In this document: positions 1 to 7,769 of the stretch, piece after piece
Position numbering within the stretch: position 1 is the stretch's first letter
Layout of the letters: each line of letters starts with the position of its first letter
Source: SAR86 cluster bacterium
GTDB taxonomy: Bacteria > Pseudomonadota > Gammaproteobacteria > Magnimaribacterales > TMED112
Assembly: GCA_023703555.1 (NCBI GenBank)
Contig: CP097968.1
Coordinates: 517,451 to 581,450, forward strand
Reading direction: 5' to 3'
Length of the DNA stretch: 64,000 nt
Notes under the pieces: generated by a model
Databases searched by the model: none
Seen by the model: the letters and a program-made list of their open reading frames with translations, nothing else
What the model was told of the DNA's origin: nothing
Made by a program: the position numbers and the translations under genes

Positions 1-2
1 AT

Positions 3-230
3 ATTTGTGGCTCAAGCTATATACTAAGAATGTCAGATTTTAAAAAAGGACCTTGGTGTGAAATTGTTGATGGTCTATATTGGAGTTTTATTGAAAGGAA
101 CAGAAAATTTTTTGAAAGTAATCCAAGATTATCGTTAATGATCAGAGCACTTAACAAAATGGATGTTGATAGAAAAGAGGCGATTTTTAGTAAAGCTGAA
201 CATTTTATTGAGTCAAAAACAAATGCTTAA
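3..230 (+). CDS. Cryptochrome/photolyase-related protein (FeS-BCP-like), C-terminal fragment
   Basis: This is the C-terminal 75 residues of a gene that runs in from the left edge; the frame is open to the first bases. It resembles the end of the deoxyribodipyrimidine photolyase-related (PhrB/FeS-BCP) family: SSYILRMSDF, then CEIVDGLYWSFI, then NPRLSLMIRALNKM. These flavoproteins use light to repair UV photoproducts. In the Fe-S members a CxxC pair and a further Cys lie between the RMSD and LYW motifs. Here that stretch is shortened and only one Cys is seen there. The next gene starts inside the stop region, so the two are probably co-transcribed. Assignment rests on a short tail. Confidence 0.72.
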   Translation: MCGSSYILRMSDFKKGPWCEIVDGLYWSFIERNRKFFESNPRLSLMIRALNKMDVDRKEAIFSKAEHFIESKTNA

Positions 231-1209
231 GATGACTGATATAGGTCTCTTTTGCGAACCTGGAAATTTCTACATTGACCCATTAAATCCTTGTGATACA
301 GCTGTAATAACACATGCACACGCAGATCATGCAAGAGCGGGTATGAAAAATTATATTTGCACTCCAGAAACTGCATCAATAATGAGATCAAGAATTGATC
401 AAAATTTGTCTATAAAGGAAACTAAATATAATCAGTCATTGCGATTGGGTAAAACTACTGTTAGCTTTCATTCAGCTGGACATGTTTTAGGCTCTGCACA
501 AATTAAAATTCAGTTTAATAAAAAGACAGCTGTGATTACTGGAGATTACAAGAGGGCTTTTGATCCTACCTGTCCCAGCTTTGACGTTCAAAAGTGCGAT
601 ATTTTTGTGAGTGAAGCTACATTTGCTAATCCTAAATACATATGGCCTTCTTTTAGTGATGAGATAGAAAAGATTTATAAATGGTATGAGCACAATTATA
701 AAAATAAAATTAACTCAATCATCTATTGTTATTCCCTTGGAAAGGCACAACGACTTATAAAAACAATTAAAGAAGCGTATAACATTCCTATTTACGCTCA
801 TCAAGCTATCAGAACTATAAATAAAATATATAAGAAGCATGGCATTAGTAACTTAGAAACAAAAACTATTTCAAAGATTAAATCATTCTTACCTGGTCTT
901 ATTGTTATACCCCCAGGTGCAAAAAAGTCTAAGCACATAAAACATTTAATTCCTAACAAAACAGCGATGTGTAGTGGCTGGGCACTTAATAATTGTCGTG
1001 ATTGCGATATGGGTTTTGTTCTTTCTGACCATGCAGACTGGAATGATTTAATTAAAACTATTGAGGAAACTGAAGCCAAAGAGGTTGTTATTATTCATGG
1101 TAGTGGCCCGTTACTTAGAAAATATCTTAATGAAAAAGGTATTACTGTAACTAACTATAATAAATTTAAACAAGCAGAAAAAACTGTTCAATTATCAATC
1201 TTTCAATGA
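223..1209 (+). CDS. DNA ligase-associated type MBL-fold DNA exonuclease
   Basis: Metallo-beta-lactamase/beta-CASP protein of the YSH1-like, 'ligase-associated DNA exonuclease' family, expected to degrade DNA ends with two metal ions in the cytoplasm. The HxHxDH motif is THAHADHA. Further ligands are in GHVLGSAQI and TGDYKR, and a late SDHADW block closes the site. The N-terminal GLFCEPGNFYIDP is typical of the family. I start at ATG 223, which overlaps the photolyase stop; a second ATG at 232 is possible. An ORF from 163 would read through the upstream gene and adds no family sequence. The usual partner, an ATP-dependent DNA ligase, is not next to it here. Confidence 0.85.
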   Translation: MLKMTDIGLFCEPGNFYIDPLNPCDTAVITHAHADHARAGMKNYICTPETASIMRSRIDQNLSIKETKYNQSLRLGKTTVSFHSAGHVLGSAQIKIQFNKKTAVITGDYKRAFDPTCPSFDVQKCDIFVSEATFANPKYIWPSFSDEIEKIYKWYEHNYKNKINSIIYCYSLGKAQRLIKTIKEAYNIPIYAHQAIRTINKIYKKHGISNLETKTISKIKSFLPGLIVIPPGAKKSKHIKHLIPNKTAMCSGWALNNCRDCDMGFVLSDHADWNDLIKTIEETEAKEVVIIHGSGPLLRKYLNEKGITVTNYNKFKQAEKTVQLSIFQ

Positions 1210-1319
1210 AAAAACTTGAGGACAAGGTAATGCAAATCACCTATTCGCTTGGTGTAATAATAGTCATATTCATTTGCATAATATTATTTATAAGATTAGT
1301 GTTTATAGCTATTGATTAA
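1206..1319 (+). CDS. Small single-span membrane protein
   Basis: A 37-residue reading frame starts at an ATGA overlap with the stop codon of the exonuclease. It begins MKKLEDKVMQITYSLG and continues into about 20 strongly hydrophobic residues (rich in I, V, F, L), ending AID. This looks like a cytoplasmic charged head and one membrane helix. The tight stop/start overlap favours a translated gene coupled to the upstream CDS. It converges with, and overlaps by 11 bases, the dehydratase on the other strand. No family recognised; it could be a chance frame. Confidence 0.4.
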   Translation: MKKLEDKVMQITYSLGVIIVIFICIILFIRLVFIAID

Positions 1320-2274
1320 TATAAAAATTAAATTTTTCAGAGTCTATATTACCACCTGAGATTGTCACTAAAATATTCTTACCATTAGTTTTAATTGAAC
1401 CATTTAATATGCTTGCAAATGCAACACAACCACTGGGCTCAGCAATAATATTGAATTCCTCATATAGGATCTTCATAGCTTTTATTACCTCTAAATCATT
1501 TACTATTAAACCTTCATTACAGTTAACTAGATTGATAGGGAATGTTATTTCACCTGGAATCTCCACCTCAAGCGCATCACAGATTGTTCTTTTTTGTATT
1601 CTTTTTCTAGTCCGTGTTCTTTTTTCTAAAGAAATTTGAGTGTCGTTACAGTTTTCAGGTTCAACGGGAAAGATACTTGCGGAATGAAAAAAATGTTTTA
1701 CAGCTATGCTAGTGCCTGCAACTAAACCCCCTCCAGATGTACATGAAAGGACCACATCAAGACTTTTATTATTATCTAAAAAATAGTTACAAACTTCTAA
1801 ACCAAAAGTACCCTGCCCCGCTATAACATCTTTGTTGTCAAATGGTTTGATTAAGGGAAGGCCAGTATCAATTGATATCTTTTGCGCAATTTCTTCTCTG
1901 CTTTGAATATGTCTTTTATACAATACTATTTCCCCGCCATTATTTTTTGTATTTTCTAATTTCGTTTTAGGAGCATCATCAGGCATAACAATAATGGATT
2001 TCATTTTGAATAATTGTGCTGCTTTAGATACACCTTGAGCATGATTACCTGAAGAATATGCTATTACCCCTTCAATATTTTTATCAGCTAATTTTGAGAT
2101 TGCAGATAGTGCTCCACGTATTTTGAATGAACCGGTCAGTTGTTTTGTTTCATCTTTAAAAAATAAGTTTGCACTAAACAATTCGTTTAACCTATTAGAT
2201 GTAATAATTGGAGTATTTACAATAAAGCCTGAAATTCTTTCATAAGATTTTTTTATATCGTTAATTGTGACCAC
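1309..2274 (-). CDS. Threonine/serine dehydratase-like PLP enzyme (fold type II)
   Basis: A 321-residue PLP-dependent enzyme of the tryptophan synthase beta superfamily, most like biosynthetic or catabolic threonine/serine dehydratases without an ACT domain. The Schiff-base lysine is K51 in GSFKIRGA, the substrate loop is SSGNHAQG (around 74-81), and a glycine-rich phosphate loop SGGGLVAG lies mid-protein. It ends with ISGGNID. It would deaminate threonine or serine to the 2-oxo acid and ammonia. The start is GTG 2274. The short length (no C-terminal regulatory domain) suggests no isoleucine feedback. Serine racemase or another hydroxy-amino-acid dehydratase cannot be excluded. Confidence 0.85.
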   Translation of the reverse strand: MVTINDIKKSYERISGFIVNTPIITSNRLNELFSANLFFKDETKQLTGSFKIRGALSAISKLADKNIEGVIAYSSGNHAQGVSKAAQLFKMKSIIVMPDDAPKTKLENTKNNGGEIVLYKRHIQSREEIAQKISIDTGLPLIKPFDNKDVIAGQGTFGLEVCNYFLDNNKSLDVVLSCTSGGGLVAGTSIAVKHFFHSASIFPVEPENCNDTQISLEKRTRTRKRIQKRTICDALEVEIPGEITFPINLVNCNEGLIVNDLEVIKAMKILYEEFNIIAEPSGCVAFASILNGSIKTNGKNILVTISGGNIDSEKFNFYINQ

Positions 2275-2304
2275 AATAAAAGTTTAATATATTTTAGATA
2301 ACCT

Positions 2305-2310
2305 TATAAT
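2305..2310 (+). promoter_or_regulatory. -10 element of a probable leaderless promoter (BAX-inhibitor-like gene)
   Basis: A perfect TATAAT ends six bases before the ATG at 2317, with no Shine-Dalgarno sequence in between. Transcription starting about seven bases after the hexamer would begin at the start codon. The -35 region is poor. Confidence 0.5.
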
Positions 2311-2316
2311 TAAGTT

Positions 2317-3078
2317 ATGAACTCAAGACAAGCATTAAGTACTTTTGGCCGTTCTGGTAATCCAATGTTTTCAGAAAAAACATTTTCAGAAAAAATTATT
2401 GATATTTCTATGCCAAAAATGACATTGCAAGGCACAGTCAATAAGGTCGGAATAAGCATGTTGTTGCTAATGTCTACTGCTGTATTTACATGGATACAGT
2501 ATTTTAATGGACAAAACATAACACCTTATATGATTGGTGGCAGTATAGTAGGCCTGATATTCGCATTAGTTACGATTTTTAAGAGGACTTGGGCAGCATA
2601 TACAGCACCATTGTATGCTTTAGCAAAAGGATTTGCTTTGGGAGGTATATCGGCGCTTTATGAATCGCAATTTAGCGGTATAACAATACAAGCAGTTACC
2701 TTAACTTTTGCGACACTTTTTGGGCTGCTATTTGCATATAAAACTGGGTTAATCAAACCAGATCGTAATTTTATGTTAATGGTATTTGCTGGTACTTTTG
2801 CAATTTTTGCGCTCTACTTGATCAATTTTATAATGATGTTCTTTGGCACATCCATTGGCTTTATTCATGATAATGGTTTTTTTGGGATAGGTTTTTCTTT
2901 GTTGGTAGTATGTATTGCCGCTCTGAATCTTGTCTTAGATTTTGATTACATTGAACAAGGTGCTGAAAAAGGGGCACCTAAGTACTTAGAGTGGTATGGT
3001 GCATTTTCATTAATGGTGACATTAATTTGGTTGTATCTCGAAATTTTGAGGCTCTTGGCAAAACTAAGATCTAGATAA
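2317..3078 (+). CDS. Bax inhibitor-1/YccA family membrane protein
   Basis: A 253-residue integral membrane protein with about seven hydrophobic segments after a cytoplasmic N-terminus of about 45 residues. It matches the Bax inhibitor-1/YccA ('YccA-like') family. The C-terminal block GAPKYLEWYGAFSLMVTLIW is characteristic, with acidic residues before the last helix. Family members sit in the inner membrane; YccA in E. coli modulates FtsH protease, and others are proton-sensitive ion leaks. The physiological role here is not known. The ATG at 2317 sits six bases behind a perfect -10 hexamer. The stop codon overlaps the ATG of the next small gene. Confidence 0.88.
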   Translation: MNSRQALSTFGRSGNPMFSEKTFSEKIIDISMPKMTLQGTVNKVGISMLLLMSTAVFTWIQYFNGQNITPYMIGGSIVGLIFALVTIFKRTWAAYTAPLYALAKGFALGGISALYESQFSGITIQAVTLTFATLFGLLFAYKTGLIKPDRNFMLMVFAGTFAIFALYLINFIMMFFGTSIGFIHDNGFFGIGFSLLVVCIAALNLVLDFDYIEQGAEKGAPKYLEWYGAFSLMVTLIWLYLEILRLLAKLRSR

Positions 3079-3197
3079 TGGAAATATTTCTTATAATTGT
3101 ATTGTTATTGTTAGTGCCTGCTACTTACATGCTCTTTAATATTAGAGCAAATAAAAAGCAGACAAATCGTAAAAATCGTATAAATTGGCGTCATTAA
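3078..3197 (+). CDS. Small single-span membrane protein with basic tail
   Basis: A 39-residue frame whose ATG overlaps the TAA of the upstream gene (TAATG). It reads MEIFLIIVLLLLVPATYMLF followed by a polar tail rich in Lys, Arg and Asn. The layout is one N-terminal membrane helix and a basic cytoplasmic tail. The stop/start fusion suggests coupled translation with the BAX-inhibitor-like gene. No family recognised. It converges on the secreted protein at 3194-3628. Confidence 0.4.
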   Translation: MEIFLIIVLLLLVPATYMLFNIRANKKQTNRKNRINWRH

Positions 3198-3628
3198 TTA
3201 GGTTTGCTTGACAAAAGATAACATCTTTCAATGTTACAAGATGTCTTCTTCCATCTTTCAAAAAGCTCGTTACCATTAAAATCAACAGTTTGAATAAAAG
3301 ATTTCTTATCACCCATAAAATTTGGCTCGTAACTAAAAGATTGGCCAATTAAATCTATATTTGAATGATTGGTAATTGTTTCATTAACCAACCCTTTATC
3401 CATAATGTATTCACCATGACCAACACCTAACTTTCCATCTTCATAGTATGTATAAATTACATTTCCATCAGCGTAAAGTTTTACTGGTAACGGAGATGGA
3501 ACTTCAAAAAATTCACCATTCCAAGAAGTCTCAACTAATACCCATGCTCCCTCCAAATCACCTTTGGCAGCTTTGTGAGGAAAAGCAATAAATGTCAGTA
3601 GAATTAAAATATAAGACAAAAATTTCAT
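3194..3628 (-). CDS. Secreted hypothetical protein
   Basis: A 144-residue protein with an N-terminal signal peptide (MKFLSYILILLTFIAFPHKA) and a beta-rich body. It has GAWVLVETSW near the start and a pair of cysteines (SCNIERC) near the end. The pattern of short strands starting with a G-x-W motif recalls small lipocalin-like domains, but I do not recognise a family. The start at 3628 is fixed by an AGGAG ribosome site seven bases upstream; a longer frame to 3751 would run through the tRNA gene. Confidence 0.7.
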   Translation of the reverse strand: MKFLSYILILLTFIAFPHKAAKGDLEGAWVLVETSWNGEFFEVPSPLPVKLYADGNVIYTYYEDGKLGVGHGEYIMDKGLVNETITNHSNIDLIGQSFSYEPNFMGDKKSFIQTVDFNGNELFERWKKTSCNIERCYLLSSKPN

Positions 3629-3690
3629 AGTAACTCCTAAATAAATTTTACATAAATAAAAGGGATATTTGTATAAAAAATCGAAATAAA

Positions 3691-3766
3691 TGGAGCGAGT
3701 GACGGGGTTCGAACCCGTGACCTCAACCTTGGCAAGGTTGCGCACTACCAACTGTGCTACACTCGC
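3691..3766 (-). tRNA. tRNA-Gly (GCC)
   Basis: On the reverse strand the 76-base sequence folds into a standard cloverleaf. The acceptor stem pairs GCGAGTG with CACTCGC, the TCCA end is encoded, the T-loop is GGTTCGAACCC, and the anticodon stem is CAACC/GGTTG around the loop TTGCCAA. The anticodon GCC reads glycine GGC/GGU codons. Confidence 0.97.
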
Positions 3767-3837
3767 AGATTATTAGGATTTTAACTTTTAAACTACCTTC
3801 ATTCAATTATACTTAAAACTTGTTTTATGACCTTAAG

Positions 3838-4815
3838 ATGAGAAATGTAATATCTATAACGTTAGTTTTCTTTACATTCGGGAGTAACTTTTTATTAGGG
3901 TTTAATGAAGTAAAACCCTATAAAATTGCGTTCGGTTCATGCATTGAACAAAATTATCTTGTTAGAGCATGGAAACCCATAAAAAATGAACAAATCGACG
4001 CATTTTTTTTCTTAGGAGATAATGTTTATGGCGATGCGCTCAATGGAAAATTAGAGAAGATGGCAATTTCTTATGGTACGCTTGAAAAAAATCTGCCAAA
4101 TTGGCTATTTAATAAAGAAATTTTTGCTATCTGGGACGATCATGATTATGGGCTCAATGATGGAGGTGGAGATTATCCTTTAAAAAAAGATGCACAAGTG
4201 CTTTTCAATGATTTTTGGAATATCCCTGCAAATGATTCCAGAAGAAAAAGATCTGGCATTTATTTTAAAAAAACCATAACAAAAGCTGATAAGAAAATAC
4301 TCCTTGTTGGTCTAGATACAAGGTATTTTCGAAGTAATTTAATAAAAGGGAATAATGATGCTTACTTGCCCAACAATAATCCTGAAGCAACTATTTTAGG
4401 TAAAGATCAATGGCAATGGTTAGAAAAAACATTAAAAGGTAATTATGACATGCTCATAATAGCTACATCCATTCAATTACTTGCTACACAACATCGTTTT
4501 GAGAAATGGTCAAATTTTCCACATGAACGACAAAGGCTTCTTGACTTACTGCATAATTTAGAATCTAAAGTTCTTGTAGTATCTGGTGATAGACACAGAG
4601 CCGGAATCTATATAAAAGAAAATATTATTGAGCTCACTGCGTCATCTATGAACTTAAGTAAATTTAAGCAGTATGAGACAGATCCTCTGCTATATGGTGA
4701 GACTTATCCTGAAAATAATTATGGTGTTGTAGAAATAGCCCCGAAGGAAACAATTATTTCAATTAAGAGTGAAACAGGAGCGGTACTTGAAAGTGTTAAA
4801 ATCGATACCACTTAG
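3838..4815 (+). CDS. PhoD-like metallophosphatase, exported
   Basis: A calcineurin-like/PhoD-type phosphatase of 325 residues. After a hydrophobic export signal (MRNVISITLVFFTFGSNFLL) come FGSC, FFLGDNVYGD, IWDDHDYG and VSGDRHRAG. These are the metal-binding blocks of alkaline phosphatase D relatives, so it probably hydrolyses phosphoesters in the periplasm. I start at ATG 3838; an in-frame TTG six codons upstream is less likely because it would lengthen the signal with charged residues. A TATGAC hexamer lies six bases before the ATG. It stands alone between tRNA-Gly and folE. Confidence 0.82.
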   Translation: MRNVISITLVFFTFGSNFLLGFNEVKPYKIAFGSCIEQNYLVRAWKPIKNEQIDAFFFLGDNVYGDALNGKLEKMAISYGTLEKNLPNWLFNKEIFAIWDDHDYGLNDGGGDYPLKKDAQVLFNDFWNIPANDSRRKRSGIYFKKTITKADKKILLVGLDTRYFRSNLIKGNNDAYLPNNNPEATILGKDQWQWLEKTLKGNYDMLIIATSIQLLATQHRFEKWSNFPHERQRLLDLLHNLESKVLVVSGDRHRAGIYIKENIIELTASSMNLSKFKQYETDPLLYGETYPENNYGVVEIAPKETIISIKSETGAVLESVKIDTT

Positions 4816-4853
4816 GGTGTAATTAACTAAACAAACGTTATAATAGGCCAAAA

Positions 4854-5429
4854 ATGAGTAAACCTTCTGAGGAACAAGTTCTTGAAGCTGTTAAAACCCT
4901 AATCGAATGGGCAGGTGATGATCCAACAAGAGAGGGCTTAGTTGAAACTCCAAAAAGGGTCTTAAAAGCTTACAATGAATTCTTTTCAGGATATGAGATG
5001 GATCCTGAAGATATCCTAGAAAAAACATTTGAAGAAGTCGAAGGCTATGATGAAATGGTTATAGTTAAAGACATTCGTGTTGAATCCCATTGTGAACACC
5101 ACATGGTGCCAATTATTGGTAAAGCGCATATTGGTTATATACCTGACAAAAGAGTTGTGGGTATTAGTAAATTAGCACGGCTCGTAGATGTTTATGCTAA
5201 GAGATTACAAACGCAAGAAACAATGACTGCTCAAATAGGACAAAGTATCGAAAAAGTTTTAAAACCAAGAGGAGTTGCTGTAATTGTTGATGCCGCACAT
5301 CAATGCATGACTACAAGAGGTGTGCACAAAATGAATTCATCTACAGTCACAAGCTGTATGAAAGGTATATTTAGAGACAAAGAAACAACTAGATCTGAAT
5401 TTTTAAATCTAGTTGCCCTAAATAAATAA
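4854..5429 (+). CDS. folE: GTP cyclohydrolase I
   Basis: Converts GTP to 7,8-dihydroneopterin triphosphate, the entry to folate and queuosine synthesis. The 191-residue length is normal. Zinc ligands C80 and H83 lie in ESHCEHHM and C151 in [20 protein letters not shown] is the family signature. A TATAAT nine bases before the ATG (4839-4844) suggests a very short leader. Maf follows after 3 bases and then queD, whose substrate is the FolE product, so this is probably an operon serving pterin and queuosine synthesis. Confidence 0.97.
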   Translation: MSKPSEEQVLEAVKTLIEWAGDDPTREGLVETPKRVLKAYNEFFSGYEMDPEDILEKTFEEVEGYDEMVIVKDIRVESHCEHHMVPIIGKAHIGYIPDKRVVGISKLARLVDVYAKRLQTQETMTAQIGQSIEKVLKPRGVAVIVDAAHQCMTTRGVHKMNSSTVTSCMKGIFRDKETTRSEFLNLVALNK

Positions 5430-5432
5430 AAA

Positions 5433-6020
5433 TTGTCCGAACTTGAAGTAGTATTAGCATCTTCATCGAAAATTAGAAGAGCAATAGCAAACAATTATTC
5501 AGGTGTTAAGTGTACTTTTTGCAGACCTAATGTAGATGAGCAGACACTTAAAAAAAATTATCTTGGTTCGTTTGAAGACTTACCACAGTATCTTGCGAAA
5601 CAAAAAGCCTTAAGCATAATTAAAAAATTCCCATCTAATTACATTCTTGGGTGTGATCAAATATGCCTAATTAATAATAAAATTTTAGAAAAACCTCTTA
5701 CTAAAAGTAAAGCTGAGGAAAATTTAAAGCTATTGGCAGGAAAAACACATCAGCTTATTGGTGGTTATCATGTCCACAAGGATGAAAATGTAATTCTATC
5801 TTTAAAGACAATTACAAATATGAAAATGAAAAAACTGACAAATACTGAGATTAAAAACTATATTGAACTTGACGATCCATTAGAATCATGTGGATCATAT
5901 AAATTTGAATCAAACGGATATGCTCTTTTTGATAGTGTAGATGGAAGTGTTGAGACTATTAATGGTTTACCATTTGAGAAGATTTTACTAAAACTTTATG
6001 AAAAAATATCAAACAACTAA
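5433..6020 (+). CDS. maf: Maf/YceF-like nucleoside triphosphate pyrophosphatase
   Basis: A 195-residue Maf family protein, which hydrolyses non-canonical or modified NTPs to monophosphate and pyrophosphate. The motifs LASSSKIRR, RPNVDEQ, GCDQ and ESCGSYKFE are visible. The GCDQ (rather than GADT) block is closer to the YceF (m7GTP) branch. The start is TTG 5433, three bases after the folE stop; it is the only start that keeps the LASSS motif. The 3' end overlaps queD by 23 bases. Confidence 0.9.
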   Translation: MSELEVVLASSSKIRRAIANNYSGVKCTFCRPNVDEQTLKKNYLGSFEDLPQYLAKQKALSIIKKFPSNYILGCDQICLINNKILEKPLTKSKAEENLKLLAGKTHQLIGGYHVHKDENVILSLKTITNMKMKKLTNTEIKNYIELDDPLESCGSYKFESNGYALFDSVDGSVETINGLPFEKILLKLYEKISNN

Positions 6021-6438
6021 AACATTTGGGCATGATAAGGGTTATTCTTGTGCTTTTAGACAATGGAATGCTAAAACAAACTGTAAATACCTCCATGGCT
6101 ATAGTTTAGGTTTTAAAATTACACTAGAAGCAATAAATTTAGATGACAACAATTGGGTATATGATTTTGGAGACTTTGGCTTTTTAAAAAAATGGCTAAC
6201 CAAGAATTTTGATCACAAATTGTTAATTGATGAAAACGATCCAGATTTAGAATTTCTGCGAACACTTGATGAAAAAGATTTAGCGCAAGTGAATATTATT
6301 CCTAAAATTAGTTGCGAATATTTTGCTGAAATGACATTTGGATTTATTAAACAACATCTTTCCAATCAACATGAAATTAAAGTAGTATCAGTGGAAGTTT
6401 CAGAACATAATGCAAACACAGCAGCTTACTTTGAATAA
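5998..6438 (+). CDS. queD: 6-carboxytetrahydropterin synthase (QueD family)
   Basis: A 146-residue 6-pyruvoyl-tetrahydropterin synthase/QueD homologue, expected to turn dihydroneopterin triphosphate into 6-carboxytetrahydropterin for queuosine. Catalytic C29 precedes H33 (CKYLHGY). VYDFGDFGFLKKWL, FDHKLL and SVEVSEHNAN are typical of a proteobacterial subgroup. The zinc-site HGH motif is HGY here (Y35), so one usual ligand is missing; I believe this occurs throughout that subgroup but cannot check it. It overlaps maf at the start and shares TAATG with cysS. Confidence 0.87.
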   Translation: MKKYQTTKTFGHDKGYSCAFRQWNAKTNCKYLHGYSLGFKITLEAINLDDNNWVYDFGDFGFLKKWLTKNFDHKLLIDENDPDLEFLRTLDEKDLAQVNIIPKISCEYFAEMTFGFIKQHLSNQHEIKVVSVEVSEHNANTAAYFE

Positions 6439-7769
6439 TGTTTAGTATTTTCAACACATTAACAACCAAAAAAGCAGAATTTATTCCAATCAATAAAGAA
6501 GATATACGAATATACTTTTGTGGTCCAACTGTATATAACGAGTTACATATAGGAAACTATAGAGCTGCATTAGTAGCAGATCTACTTTCAAAGACATTAA
6601 AAGGAATTTACCCCAAGGTAACTTTTGTTTCAAATATAACTGATATAGACGATAAAATCATAAAAGAAGCGTCTAAACAGTCGTGTTCAATAAACGAATT
6701 AACGCAAAAATATTACAAAAAATTTATGAATGATGCGGATATATTAGGCATTTCAAAACCAGATTTACAACCATTTGCAACAGATTACGTCGATGAGATG
6801 ATTGACTATATCCAGACTTTATTAAAAAACAATAGCGCCTACGAAATTAGTGGAAATGTTCTATTTGAAGTAAACAAGTTTTCTAATTATGGCTGTCTTT
6901 CAGGTAGATGTATAGAAGAACAAGATTCAGGTGCACGTGTAAAAATAGAAGATTACAAAAAAAATCCAAACGATTTTACTTTATGGAAACCCTCACTAGC
7001 AAACGAGCCTGGATGGGAATCACCTTGGGGATATGGTAGACCTGGATGGCATCTTGAATGTTCAGTTATGTCAGAGTCAGTATTGGGTGTGCCTTTTGAT
7101 ATTCATGGTGGTGGAAATGACTTAAAATTTCCACATCATGATAATGAAATTGCACAGACTTGTGGTTTCCATAACAGTTCAGATCCCACATGTTTTGCTA
7201 AATATTGGGTTCATAATGGCTTTTTAAATCTAGCTAATGAAAAGATGTCAAAATCCTTAGGAAATGTAGTCTATATAGACGATTTACTAAAAGAGTTTAA
7301 GGGGAACGAAATCAGATTAGCCCTGCTAAGCACACATTACAGACAACCAATTCCATGGTCTCTTAATTTATTGAAACAAGCTGCATCAGTAGCAAGAAAA
7401 ATATCAAGATTCACTTCATCCCATACTACAAAGAGTAAGTTTTTTCCTGGTTCAAATATTGGTAAAGCAATACTCGATGATTTAAATACGCCAAAGGCAT
7501 TGGCAATCATGCAATCACTTATCACAAATCCAAAAAAATTTGATATTAATCAAGAAATTAGTACATTTAGATATATTTTTGAGGGTTCTAAACAAGATTT
7601 ATCACTTTCGAAAGAAGATCAGGATAAAATAAATCAACTAATAAAATTGCGGCTAAAAGCAAGAGAGAATGGTGATTATCAAACTGCAGATAAAATTAGA
7701 GATGAATTAAATAAAATGAATGTTTCAATTAAAGATAAAAATGGAAAAACAGAATGGGAAATATTGTAG
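6438..7769 (+). CDS. cysS: Cysteinyl-tRNA synthetase
   Basis: Class I synthetase charging tRNA-Cys. The CGPTVYNELHIGNYR block holds the zinc Cys and the HIGH-like HIGN, and EKMSKSLGN is the KMSKS loop. The zinc ligands continue in LECSVM and PHHDNEIAQ. At 443 residues it is a little short (about 460 is common), with a compact C-terminal domain. The ATG overlaps the queD stop by one base, and thrS starts 16 bases before its end, so translation is probably coupled. Confidence 0.97.
   Translation: MFSIFNTLTTKKAEFIPINKEDIRIYFCGPTVYNELHIGNYRAALVADLLSKTLKGIYPKVTFVSNITDIDDKIIKEASKQSCSINELTQKYYKKFMNDADILGISKPDLQPFATDYVDEMIDYIQTLLKNNSAYEISGNVLFEVNKFSNYGCLSGRCIEEQDSGARVKIEDYKKNPNDFTLWKPSLANEPGWESPWGYGRPGWHLECSVMSESVLGVPFDIHGGGNDLKFPHHDNEIAQTCGFHNSSDPTCFAKYWVHNGFLNLANEKMSKSLGNVVYIDDLLKEFKGNEIRLALLSTHYRQPIPWSLNLLKQAASVARKISRFTSSHTTKSKFFPGSNIGKAILDDLNTPKALAIMQSLITNPKKFDINQEISTFRYIFEGSKQDLSLSKEDQDKINQLIKLRLKARENGDYQTADKIRDELNKMNVSIKDKNGKTEWEIL

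Noticed and set aside
3629-3751. N-terminal extension of the secreted protein at 3194-3628
   Set aside because: It runs antisense-free through the tRNA-Gly gene and would bury the signal peptide; a good ribosome site precedes 3628.
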